Under the pieces are notes generated by a model. That model did no database searches. It was not told where the DNA came from and saw only the letters and a list, made by a program, of their open reading frames with translations. A stretch of 64,000 bases of DNA from Agriterribacter humi (lineage in GTDB: Bacteria; Bacteroidota; Bacteroidia; Chitinophagales; Chitinophagaceae), in contig NZ_VOHQ01000004.1 in NCBI RefSeq assembly GCF_009192765.1, forward strand, positions 248,001 through 312,000, given 5' to 3'. Of the stretch, positions 43,465-51,670 are shown in pieces. The position numbers and the translations under genes are program-made. Each line of letters opens with the position of its first letter. The stretch's first letter is position 1.

Positions 43465-44574
43465 CTAAAACAATCTCCCCTGTTGTCCCGGTCTTCTGAA
43501 AATGGTAGTATCCAATTCAAAACGGTCTTCATTCATGTGATACATTTTGCCGTATTTTTTATATTGTTGCGTTATAATCTCCGCTATGGCGCCTTCTCCC
43601 CGCATACGCAGTCCCCAGCGGGTATCGTTCACTTTGCCATCGTGACTTTGCTCAATTAAATGCCATACTTTATCGGCTCTGTCGGGGAAGTTTTTATACA
43701 GCCAGTCGTGAAACAAAAACTTGATAGCGCCATTTAAACGGATGAAAGTATAGGCGGTAAATACAGCGCCCACATCTGCGGCGGCTTTCATGATGCGCTG
43801 CATTTCGTGATCATTGAGCCCCGGGATCATAGGGCCCATCATCACACCCATGCGAATGCCGGCACTGCTTAGCTCTTCAATTACTTTTAGTCGCTGTTTG
43901 GCAGTAGTGGTGCGGGGTTCCATTACCCTGCGCAAATCTTCATTAAAGGAAGTGATGGAAACCATTGCCGATACCAGTCGCTTTTTGGCCAACTCCTGCA
44001 GTACATCCTTGTCTTTAATGATCCATGCGTTTTTGGTAAGGATTCCTACCGGCTGGTTGAATTCATTGCATACTTCAAGCAGCCCCCTGGTTAACCGGTA
44101 TTTTTGTTCGGCGGGCTGGTAACAATCGGTATTGCCACTCAGCATAATGGGCATTACCTCCCACCTGGGATGCATAAGTTGCTTTCGCAACAACTGTGGC
44201 GCATTTTTTTTAACGATGATCTTTCGTTCAAAATCCAATCCTGCACTATAGCCCCAGTATTCATGTACGTTGCGGGCATAGCAGTAAATGCAGCCATGCT
44301 CACAGCCGGCATACGCATTCATGCTGTAAGCCATGCCCACATCCGGGCTCTCTACTTTATTTACAATGGTTTTTGAAAGTTGTTCCAGGTATTGTGTGGG
44401 CGTGTTGTCTTCCGACCAGTCGTCAATGGCTTCCACGTGTTCCCTCGTTCTTTCGTCTTTAAGAAAACGGTTCTTGGTATTGAACTGGGCGCCGCGACCC
44501 TGTAAATATTGCTCTGCCTCCTCTTTTTCTTTGGCGGAAACTTTATAATGATCCTGCTTAAGTTTTTCTGACAT
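43465..44574 (-). CDS. radical SAM protein, PA0069/SPL-related family
   Basis: A 369-residue radical SAM protein. The 4Fe-4S motif lies in AGCEHGCIYCYARNVHEYWG (CxxxCxxC). GILTKNAWIIKDKDVL and RTTTAKQRLKVIEEL follow. The family, related to spore photoproduct lyase, is of unknown function, although repair of nucleic-acid lesions has been suggested. It stands near a run of DNA-related genes but is not in an operon with them. Confidence 0.9.
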   Translation of the reverse strand: MSEKLKQDHYKVSAKEKEEAEQYLQGRGAQFNTKNRFLKDERTREHVEAIDDWSEDNTPTQYLEQLSKTIVNKVESPDVGMAYSMNAYAGCEHGCIYCYARNVHEYWGYSAGLDFERKIIVKKNAPQLLRKQLMHPRWEVMPIMLSGNTDCYQPAEQKYRLTRGLLEVCNEFNQPVGILTKNAWIIKDKDVLQELAKKRLVSAMVSITSFNEDLRRVMEPRTTTAKQRLKVIEELSSAGIRMGVMMGPMIPGLNDHEMQRIMKAAADVGAVFTAYTFIRLNGAIKFLFHDWLYKNFPDRADKVWHLIEQSHDGKVNDTRWGLRMRGEGAIAEIITQQYKKYGKMYHMNEDRFELDTTIFRRPGQQGRLF

Positions 44575-44667
44575 AAAATTGATTCAAACTTGTTAATAAA
44601 ATGGGATTAATGTCGAACTCATCTTCTTTGCGTACGATCAGATAATCTGAAAAATTACATACTTTTT

Positions 44668-44818
44668 GTTTTGAAACACGGTGTCACAGAGACATAAAGA
44701 CACGGAGGATGTTTTGTCTTTACTATTCTTATTTTTTTGAAACACCCGCGCGCAAGGCGCGGGAAATGCCTTTGTTTTCTCTGTGCCATAGTGTCTCCGT
44801 GTCCCTTTGTTCCAAAAC
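44668..44818. repeat. palindromic CAC-GAG repeat beside the broken GxxExxY gene
   Basis: The left arm (44668-44709; GTGTCACAGAGACATAAAGA, then CACGGAGG) and the right arm (44778-44818; CTCTGTGCCATAGTGTCTCC) are imperfect inverse complements built on CACnnAGnCAC. A GC-only hairpin CCCGCGC-GCAAG-GCGCGGG lies between them (44744-44762). It is the same family of sequence that borders the intact GxxExxY gene at 31537-31929. The gap 44575-44833 has no gene. Confidence 0.7.
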
Positions 44819-44833
44819 CAATTTGCGCGTTCA

Positions 44834-45247
44834 TTACATAATCATTCTTTTAATTCCCTTTTTCATCAGGGGTACATTAAAATTTAATATATAGCCTAAA
44901 CGTTTTCCACTTAGTTTCAAATAACTCAATACCTGTGCGTCCCATACAGGATGGTAATACTCTTGTGCTTTTAATTCTACAACAACCAATCCATCTACAA
45001 GTAGATCAATCCGCAGGCCTTCATCAATTACCAGTCCATCATATTGTAACCGGACAGTCTTTTGCCTTTCAAAAGGAATATTTCTTTTACCCAATTCATA
45101 GCAGAAACACTTTTCATATACACCTTCCATTCATCCGGGGCCAAATGCCCTATGAATGCAGATTGCGATATCTATTATCTGGTTAGCTAACCACTGCTCT
45201 CTTGCTGTAAGTGGATCGAAATCTTTTTGCTCACTACTATTTACCAT
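44834..45247 (-). pseudogene. GxxExxY gene with in-frame stop
   Basis: The frame runs from ATG 45247 to a stop at 44834 (138 codons), interrupted only by TGA at 45133-45131 (codon 39). The stop replaces the first x of the name motif: GPG, stop, MEGVYEK. Everything downstream is intact, including GLRIDLLVDGLVVVELKAQ with the nuclease-like Asp and ExK. A protein from the ATG at 45130 would lack the first helix, so I call it a pseudogene, although the damage looks recent. Confidence 0.88.
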
Positions 45248-45306
45248 TGACGTCTTCTATTTTAAATCAGCTCATGTTGTTACAATAGGGCGGCATGTCC
45301 GGGCAA

Positions 45307-45921
45307 TTATCCAAACAATTCTCCCTGTATTGTGGCTACCGGTAAGTTCTGGAACGCAAACCGTTGTACGATCTGGTATGCTTTTGTGTTTTGTGCCCGT
45401 TTCAGCAGCAGCATGCCATCCGCAATAAAGCGCCCGGTAAAGTGTTTGTTGCTGTATGCCAGCCATGCTTTTTCATATTGCCAGGGCTGCAGCTTGCGCG
45501 CAACCGTTACATGCGGTTCCATAATAAAATGCGGCTTGTTCTCCTCATTTAATTTCATTAGCCGTTGCGTTTCACTGCGCACCTGTTTAATAAGGTTTTG
45601 CACCGGCACTTTTGTTACCACATTAATATATATGGTGTGCGAAGGAAAGCTGCCATAGTCGCGCAGTTCCGCCTTAAACGGATACTGCCCCATGCCTACC
45701 GCTTTGAGCCGGTTCACAATCCGTGCTTCCATCATTTCGTATTGCACAAAAGTTGCCAGCGTAATGTGCGGCTTGCCCCACCTGGCTTGCGCACTCTGGT
45801 ATGTTTCAGCAAATTCTTCTTTTACTTTTACAATCTTATTCCATACTTCTTCCGGCGGGCTCAGCACCAGCAGGTATTCATTAATGCGATAGCCGGGCAG
45901 CATTTGAATATTATGTTCCAT
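45307..45921 (-). CDS. 2'-5' RNA ligase / 2H phosphoesterase family protein
   Basis: A 204-residue 2H-phosphoesterase. The two HxT motifs are PHITLATF (about 60-67) and PHVTVARKL (about 150), which set the catalytic histidines. Relatives ligate or hydrolyse 2'-5' or cyclic phosphate bonds in RNA (ThpR, CPDase, YjcG-like); the exact activity cannot be told. Divergent from the S24 gene, with the TACTAA/TTAGTA operator in the 73-bp gap. Confidence 0.88.
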   Translation of the reverse strand: MEHNIQMLPGYRINEYLLVLSPPEEVWNKIVKVKEEFAETYQSAQARWGKPHITLATFVQYEMMEARIVNRLKAVGMGQYPFKAELRDYGSFPSHTIYINVVTKVPVQNLIKQVRSETQRLMKLNEENKPHFIMEPHVTVARKLQPWQYEKAWLAYSNKHFTGRFIADGMLLLKRAQNTKAYQIVQRFAFQNLPVATIQGELFG

Positions 45922-45931
45922 AAAAAACCAT

Positions 45932-45977
45932 TTTGAATGATCAAATATTTAGTATAAATTTACTAAAAATATTAGTA
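45932..45977 (+). promoter_or_regulatory. promoter and double operator of the S24 gene
   Basis: TTTG (45932-45935), 19-bp spacer, TAAATTTA (45955-45962; one mismatch to TAnnTTTG). The -7 box is covered by the palindrome TTTAGTA-N6-TACTAAA (45948-45967) and followed by TACTAA-N5-TTAGTA (45961-45977), the same arrangement as before the EndoQ-like gene at 35892-35908. A repressor bound here would block transcription, expected to start near 45969. Confidence 0.65.
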
Positions 45978-45994
45978 ATTCCAAAAAATGATAT

Positions 45995-46429
45995 ATGGAC
46001 GGCGAAATGGTGCTCAATACTGCTTACAATGGTTCAAAACGCTTTACACAATGGAATGTGGATCATGCCAACGCCACAGGTTTCGGCGCTGCCGCGGATG
46101 ATTATATGGAAAGAGGCATCGATTTGAATGAGCAACTGATCCGCAACAAGCCCTCAACTTTTTTAATGAAAGTAAGCGGGGATGCAATGATTGATGCGGG
46201 CATATTCAACGGTGATATTGTAATTGTTGACCGGTCGGTAAAAGCCGCTAACGGTAAAATAGTAATTGCCATACTCAATGGGGAAATGCTGATCCGCAGG
46301 CTGGAGAAAACTTTTAATAAAACGAGACTGATACCGGAAACACGCAAGCTGTCGCCTATAGATATAGACCTGGCTGCTGCAGATTTTTCAATATGGGGTG
46401 TGGTTACTTATTGTATTCATGCAGTATGA
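45995..46429 (+). CDS. UmuD-like S24 peptidase-fold protein without the Ser-Lys dyad
   Basis: A 144-residue protein that reads along its length as UmuD (YMERGIDLNEQLI; VSGDAMIDAGIFNGDIVIVD; GKIVIAILNGEMLIRRL). The catalytic Ser of GDSM is Ala64 (codon GCA at 46184-46186), and the position of the UmuD catalytic Lys is Arg101; the 37-residue spacing equals that of Ser60-Lys97 in E. coli UmuD. The Ala/Cys-Gly cleavage site is TG here. No umuC or dinB gene follows. A binding or regulatory role without self-cleavage is likely. Confidence 0.88.
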   Translation: MDGEMVLNTAYNGSKRFTQWNVDHANATGFGAAADDYMERGIDLNEQLIRNKPSTFLMKVSGDAMIDAGIFNGDIVIVDRSVKAANGKIVIAILNGEMLIRRLEKTFNKTRLIPETRKLSPIDIDLAAADFSIWGVVTYCIHAV

Positions 46430-46543
46430 TGGAGTGTACAAATCCGAAGCCGGAAATTGAGGGAATACAAAGCAGCAAGAACCAAAATGCAGAAGACAAA
46501 TAAATTTTAAATTCCGAAGATGTACAAACAATAAACCATAAAC

Positions 46544-47494
46544 TCATACCTTCCTTATGGTATATTGTGTGGTGAAAGTGGTGCTGTTGCCTGCTGCGAG
46601 TGTAATAAGACCAATACCATTATTGAATGAATCGGGCGGGGCGCTGAGGTTTTCAATAGCAATGCTCTTGCGGTGCGGAGGAATGTAAATTTGCAAATAA
46701 GGATAGCTTTTATCCGGTCGTATTTCCAATTGCCATCCTATGGAAGGGGCGCGTAAAATACACATGGGTTGCGTTTTGCTGAAATCCAGCACAAATGAAT
46801 TGTCCAATGCTGTTTCACCAATGCGTGCTGGTGAAGTGAATGCAGTATAAGGCAATATTTTTCCGGAAGGAATAAGATTGATGAATTCCATCATTTCCTG
46901 CGATTGAAATTGCAATTCGAGATCATCAACCTTACTGCCAAAGGTAAAATAAGGGTGCCAGCCATCGGCTATTGGCAGGGCAGAATCACCTGTGTTTTTT
47001 ACCGTGGTGGTGATGCTTAATGCATTTTCTTTTTCCAAACGATAATCAATAATGCAGTTATACGGAAAAGGATAACCTGCATCACCGCCTTTATATTCAT
47101 GCAATAGACTTATGCCGGCGAAATTTTCGGTTGCCTGTTCCTGCACTAACCGGAACGGTTGTTTGTATAATAAACCGTGTATGGCAGATCCGTTTAGCAA
47201 AAAATTATTAAAATGATACTGCTGGTTGTTAAACCTGTATACTGCATCGGGGATCCTGCACGGGAAGGGCGATAGCTTTAACCCCTTAAATCCATTGGCT
47301 TCGGCATTTTCATCAAACTCTTTTTTGCTATCGTAACTGTCAATAATATTTATTGAATCTTTTTTGTACCGCACAGTAAATGCATGCAACATGGCGCCGC
47401 AGCCAGGTACAATTTCTACTTTACTTTGTGAAGCATTGTCTGTTAACAGGATCTTATCAAATCCATTATGCTGAAGTTTCTCTATTGCGAACAT
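46544..47494 (-). CDS. galM: aldose 1-epimerase
   Basis: Mutarotase-fold enzyme of 316 residues interconverting sugar anomers. Recognisable segments are LKLSPFPCRIPDAVYRF (substrate loop), NFLLNGSAIHGLLYK with the catalytic-region His, the second His/Asp site WHPYFTFGSKVDDLEL, and a C-terminal QIYIPPHRKSIAIENLS with the base Glu. Specificity (galactose, glucose-6-P or other) is not clear. Its own short operon; a terminator of the next gene lies just beyond its start. Confidence 0.88.
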   Translation of the reverse strand: MFAIEKLQHNGFDKILLTDNASQSKVEIVPGCGAMLHAFTVRYKKDSINIIDSYDSKKEFDENAEANGFKGLKLSPFPCRIPDAVYRFNNQQYHFNNFLLNGSAIHGLLYKQPFRLVQEQATENFAGISLLHEYKGGDAGYPFPYNCIIDYRLEKENALSITTTVKNTGDSALPIADGWHPYFTFGSKVDDLELQFQSQEMMEFINLIPSGKILPYTAFTSPARIGETALDNSFVLDFSKTQPMCILRAPSIGWQLEIRPDKSYPYLQIYIPPHRKSIAIENLSAPPDSFNNGIGLITLAAGNSTTFTTQYTIRKV

Positions 47495-47558
47495 TGACGG
47501 TGATTTATCTCCAAGATAATATAACGCAACGACAAAACGCCGCTCAACCGGTTGCGTA

Positions 47559-47601
47559 AATTAAAATGCCCGCATGATTTACTCACGCGGGCATTTTAAT
47601 T
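47559..47601 (-). terminator. terminator of the glutathione peroxidase gene
   Basis: A 15-bp perfect stem, AATTAAAATGCCCGC (47559-47573) with its inverse 47587-47601. The minus strand ends the stem in a T run, and the hairpin lies 16 bp past the stop at 47617. Confidence 0.85.
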
Positions 47602-47616
47602 ATATCAAACTCAGGA

Positions 47617-48129
47617 TCAGTTCAGGTATTTTAAAACCTCTTCGCTCATTGGTTTTACTTTGCTTGGAAAAACAGTAACCAGCTTTCCTTTTTCATCTAT
47701 CAAAAACTTGGTGAAATTCCATTTAACCGGATCTTTGATCCCCAATTTCTCCGCTTCGTCATCAAGGTATTTGAACAATGGATGTATATCATCTCCTTTT
47801 ACAGAAATCTTAGCCGCCATGGGAAATGTAACCCCATAATTTTTTTCACAAAACTCCTTTATCTCTGCATTGGTGCCGGGCTCCTGCCGCATGAAATTGT
47901 TTGCCGGAAATCCAATAACCACCAGCTTTCCTTTATATTGCTCATATAATGCCTCCAGGTCTTTGTATTGAGGAGTAAATCCACATTTAGATGCGGTGTT
48001 TACTATTAATATTTTTTTCCCTTTATATTGGGAAAGATCAATTGTTCCGCCTTCCAGTCCTTCTACTTTAAAATCGTAAACAGAAGAGGCGATCATTACA
48101 GCAAGTGCTACAAATAATAAACGTATCAT
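47617..48129 (-). CDS. glutathione peroxidase-like thiol peroxidase
   Basis: A 170-residue Cys-type GPx. Catalytic Cys is in NTASKCGFTPQYKDLE, and the Trp/Asn pair is in KWNFTKFLID. The usual Gln of GFPCNQF is Asn here (GFPANNFMRQEPG), and that loop's Cys is Ala; I have seen similar loops described in Bacteroidota. An N-terminal hydrophobic segment (MIRLLFVALAVMIASSV) suggests export. Probably thioredoxin-linked rather than glutathione-linked. Confidence 0.9.
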   Translation of the reverse strand: MIRLLFVALAVMIASSVYDFKVEGLEGGTIDLSQYKGKKILIVNTASKCGFTPQYKDLEALYEQYKGKLVVIGFPANNFMRQEPGTNAEIKEFCEKNYGVTFPMAAKISVKGDDIHPLFKYLDDEAEKLGIKDPVKWNFTKFLIDEKGKLVTVFPSKVKPMSEEVLKYLN

Positions 48130-48182
48130 AACGAAGAGTTTAATTAAAGTACAAATTTGCTACAAAAAATCCGAATCCGGCG

Positions 48183-49577
48183 TTAATCTTTTGTATAACA
48201 GCCCAGGTCGGGCTCACCTGTTCTTGTTTTTCCATCAAGATCATTGCTTACCGGAGTGGCTGTGCCCGCGTTAACAGCAGGAGATTGATTTTTATCAATA
48301 TGATAATCAAAATAATGGCGATCGGCATTAACACTGTCAAATGCAGGGTCCTGGTTGGCGATACTATTCATTACATTAATATCCGGCGATATATTTTTAG
48401 CCTTGTATAAAACATGATCAAAGTTTGCATTAAAAGCAGTGTTGCCTTTTTTATCTGCTAACACTTCATTTTCAACATTTTCGCCGCCAGCCCATATGAT
48501 ACAGTTGCGGAACAGTGCATTGAGATTATAGCTGTTGCCTGCCTCATCGGCATTGCTTAAGGTCAATAGCGGTTTTTTATGACTGATATAGCTGTTATCA
48601 TAACCTACTATTGTACAATAGGTGAAATTATATTCTCCACCTTCGCTGAGCACTATATTGGATCCGCAATTGCTGATAAGGCAGTTCACAGCATCAATAC
48701 CAGAGCCCAGCGCCTGTATGCCGGCATCGTATATATTATCTATAGTACATTGTCGCAGTTGTAGTTTGGGTAATGCATTAGCGGCGTCTCCAAAGGCTAT
48801 AATGCCCCGGTACGCGTTTTTGATAGTGCCGTAATGAATTATATTATTAACACTGGTTTGCCTGAAATATATACCTGGCCAGGATGCCGGAAGATCGCGG
48901 TATACGTTATCTAACCTGTCGCCCTGGAAACTTACACCCTCCGTGTTTGTTCCGTTAACGGTCAATGTGCCGTCTACAATAAATGGCGCATCGGCATGCA
49001 AATAAATACGGCAGCCTTTTTCAATGGTGAGTGTGGCATTTTGCGCAACCTGTATGCCACCCGAAATAACATAGGGGAGATCATTGTTCCAGGTAATATC
49101 TGTATCAATAAAATGATTGCGCAGGAAATGTGCGTTTTGTCCATACGCTTCTAATTGAATATATTTTTGATTGCCATTGTAATTAACCTGTATACTATCC
49201 TGCACAATAAAAGGAAGATCGGTTGATGAAGGATCAATAGTAACCGAAACGAATATATAAATGCTGTCTCCTGCCTCTATTTCAATATTGTTTATCTCCG
49301 GCGAAGCGTTGCCATCCACATTTATTTTATAGCCGGAGCCATTGCCTCCCATTAGTTTTATACTGCTTAGTTTGAGTTTTTGTGTGTTGCTGTTGATGAT
49401 GGTAAAATATTGTGTAACCGATCCGGTGGATGTGAATACGGTATCGAATCGCAAAGTGTCGGCGGTAAAAGACAATACCGCATTTTTATCGGTAATGAAT
49501 GTTTGTTTTTTACAGGACACAATACCTTTCAGCAAAAACAATAGCAGCAAAAAATAAATGAGTCTTTTCATTTGCAC
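48183..49577 (-). CDS. lipoprotein with right-handed parallel beta-helix
   Basis: A 464-residue secreted lipoprotein. Signal MKRLIYFLLLLFLLKGIVSC, lipid Cys near residue 22. An N-terminal Ig/choice-of-anchor-like domain (about 30-150) is followed by short beta-helix repeats (LQLRQCTIDNIYDAGIQ; CTIVGYDNSYISH). The C-terminal LDGKTRTGEPDLGCY is the signature of choice-of-anchor Q proteins. Role unknown; may bind surface polysaccharide. Last gene of the radA-comF unit, 11 bp after comF. Confidence 0.85.
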   Translation of the reverse strand: MQMKRLIYFLLLLFLLKGIVSCKKQTFITDKNAVLSFTADTLRFDTVFTSTGSVTQYFTIINSNTQKLKLSSIKLMGGNGSGYKINVDGNASPEINNIEIEAGDSIYIFVSVTIDPSSTDLPFIVQDSIQVNYNGNQKYIQLEAYGQNAHFLRNHFIDTDITWNNDLPYVISGGIQVAQNATLTIEKGCRIYLHADAPFIVDGTLTVNGTNTEGVSFQGDRLDNVYRDLPASWPGIYFRQTSVNNIIHYGTIKNAYRGIIAFGDAANALPKLQLRQCTIDNIYDAGIQALGSGIDAVNCLISNCGSNIVLSEGGEYNFTYCTIVGYDNSYISHKKPLLTLSNADEAGNSYNLNALFRNCIIWAGGENVENEVLADKKGNTAFNANFDHVLYKAKNISPDINVMNSIANQDPAFDSVNADRHYFDYHIDKNQSPAVNAGTATPVSNDLDGKTRTGEPDLGCYTKD

Positions 49578-49588
49578 GTATAATTCTT

Positions 49589-50293
49589 TTAAGCAGCAGC
49601 AAAGGCCAAAGTGGCAATGCTTAATTTTACATCCGGCACATCTTCCAGGATAGCATTACCACAGGCTTCAATGGTAGCGCCTGTGGTAATCACATCATCT
49701 ACCAGCAATATATTCTTTTGACGGAGTTCCGTATTGGCTGCTGTTGTAAAAACACCTTCTACATTTTGCCAGCGCTCCATACGTGTTTTATGGGTTTGAG
49801 TAGTAGTATACCTTGTGCGGAGCACTGCATTGTATAATACCGGAACCTGTAAAACTGCAGCAATGCCTTCGCCTAATAAAGCCGCCTGGTTATAACCTCT
49901 TTTATATTCCTTATCAGGGAAAAGCGGTAAAGGAACAATCGCATCCGGCAGTTGAAACCTTGAGGATGTTTGTAATGTTTCGCCCATCAGCGTTCCAAAG
50001 TAATGGGCCAGTTCTTTATTGTCTTTGTATTTAAACTGGTGAATAAGCTGTTGCAGCAATGAATCTTTAGCAAAGTAATACTGGCTCATGGCACTGCTGC
50101 AGATCAGTCTTCCCCAAAATGTTTTTTCAACCGGGTTATTGGCGAGCGATGCGAAGCCGGTTTCGTGCAGGTGCTGATAACATTTCAGGCAAATGAGGTG
50201 ATGCCCGTTAACCAGGTCGCTTCCGCAGCCATTGCACAATTGCGGAAAGAGAAGGTGAGAAACGCTATTGAAAGCAGTTTTTATCAAGTGCAA
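49589..50293 (-). CDS. comF: ComF family phosphoribosyltransferase-like protein
   Basis: A 234-residue protein: N-terminal zinc ribbon (LFPQLCNGCGS, then CLKCYQHL) and a type I PRTase domain with the PRPP loop ILLVDDVITTGATIEACG and the KRGYNQAALLGEGIA segment. ComF proteins are needed for DNA uptake in competent bacteria; relatives occur in non-competent species. Located 6 bp after radA, whose product processes incoming single-stranded DNA in competent bacteria. Confidence 0.94.
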   Translation of the reverse strand: MHLIKTAFNSVSHLLFPQLCNGCGSDLVNGHHLICLKCYQHLHETGFASLANNPVEKTFWGRLICSSAMSQYYFAKDSLLQQLIHQFKYKDNKELAHYFGTLMGETLQTSSRFQLPDAIVPLPLFPDKEYKRGYNQAALLGEGIAAVLQVPVLYNAVLRTRYTTTQTHKTRMERWQNVEGVFTTAANTELRQKNILLVDDVITTGATIEACGNAILEDVPDVKLSIATLAFAAA

Positions 50294-50299
50294 TTCATT

Positions 50300-51670
50300 T
50301 TAAAACAGGTATTTATACAGTTCGTCAACCCTGCCCAGCGTTACCAGTTCAATGCCAAAATGTTGTTTGCTTAAGCCCTTTTGATTGTATTTGCTGATGA
50401 TCATTTTTTCAAAACCCAGTTTTTCGGCTTCTGCAATGCGCTGCTCTATCCGGTTTACCGCCCTTATTTCACCACTCAGCCCAACTTCGCCGGCAAAAGC
50501 AATCTGATGCGGAAGGGAAATATCTTCATAAGAGCTCAGCAAAGCGCTTACCATGGACAGGTCTATGGAAGGGTCTTCTACTTTTAGTCCGCCTGCAATA
50601 TTCACAAATACATCCTTCATTCCAAAATGAAATCCGCCTCTTTTTTCCAAAACAGCCAGCAAAAGCTGAAGTCTGCGCAGATCGAACCCGCTGCTTGTTC
50701 GTTGAGGGGTGCCATACACCGATTGGGTAACAAGCGCCTGTACTTCTATCAATAAAGGCCGTTGCCCTTCAAGCGTAGCTGCAATGGCTATACCGCTTAA
50801 TTGTTCTTCTTTTTGGGTAATCAGTATTTCGGAAGGGTTAGATACCGGGCGCATACCGGTTCCTGTCATTTCGTAAATGCCTAATTCGGAAGTGGAGCCA
50901 AAACGGTTTTTGAGCGTACGTAAAATCCGGTAAGCATAATGCTGATCGCCTTCAAACTGAAGTACAGTGTCAACCATATGCTCCAAAATTTTAGGGCCGG
51001 CAATACTTCCTTCCTTGGTAATGTGTCCAATCAAAAAAACAGGTGTGTTGGTTTCTTTTGCAAAGCGTTGAAATTCGGAAGCGCTTTCCCTGATCTGCGA
51101 TACGCTTCCTGCGGAAGATTCAATGTATGGAGAATGTAAAGTTTGAATGGAATCAACAATTACCAACTGCGGCTTTAGTTTTTTTATTTCCTGGAATATA
51201 ATTTGTGTTGATGTTTCGGTAAGCAGGTAAAAGTTTTCATTTTTGATATTCAGGCGATCGGCCCGCATTTTAATTTGCTGTTCACTTTCTTCTCCACTGA
51301 TGTATAAAGTAATCACGTCTTTCAGCAATAATGCGTTTTGCAGAAACAGCGTAGATTTACCAATGCCCGGTTCACCTGCTACCAGCACAAGACTTCCTGT
51401 TACAATGCCATCGCCTAAAACCCTGTTCAGCTCTGCATCCGGTGTAATAATCCTTTTCTCTTCCGCCGCTGATATTTCGTGCAGCGCAATTGTTTTTACT
51501 TCGCTTCCATTCTCACTGTATCCTTTCCATCCCTTATTATTTTTAGAAGGTTTTTCAATAAGCTCTTCCACAAAAGTATTCCACTCGCTGCATGAAGGAC
51601 ATCTTCCTGTCCATCTAGCAGATTCATAGCCGCAATTACTACAAAAGAAAGCAGTTTTTATTTTGCTCAT
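50300..51670 (-). CDS. radA: DNA repair protein RadA (Sms)
   Basis: Hexameric branch-migration helicase of 456 residues. Order of domains: zinc finger (CSNCGYESARWTGRCPSCSE, residues 10-29), RecA-like ATPase with Walker A GEPGIGKSTLFLQNAL and Walker B LVIVDSIQTL, the RadA-specific KNRFGSTSELGIYEM, and a C-terminal Lon-protease-like domain (inactive). Acts in recombination with RecA. First gene of radA-comF-beta-helix lipoprotein. Confidence 0.97.
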   Translation of the reverse strand: MSKIKTAFFCSNCGYESARWTGRCPSCSEWNTFVEELIEKPSKNNKGWKGYSENGSEVKTIALHEISAAEEKRIITPDAELNRVLGDGIVTGSLVLVAGEPGIGKSTLFLQNALLLKDVITLYISGEESEQQIKMRADRLNIKNENFYLLTETSTQIIFQEIKKLKPQLVIVDSIQTLHSPYIESSAGSVSQIRESASEFQRFAKETNTPVFLIGHITKEGSIAGPKILEHMVDTVLQFEGDQHYAYRILRTLKNRFGSTSELGIYEMTGTGMRPVSNPSEILITQKEEQLSGIAIAATLEGQRPLLIEVQALVTQSVYGTPQRTSSGFDLRRLQLLLAVLEKRGGFHFGMKDVFVNIAGGLKVEDPSIDLSMVSALLSSYEDISLPHQIAFAGEVGLSGEIRAVNRIEQRIAEAEKLGFEKMIISKYNQKGLSKQHFGIELVTLGRVDELYKYLF

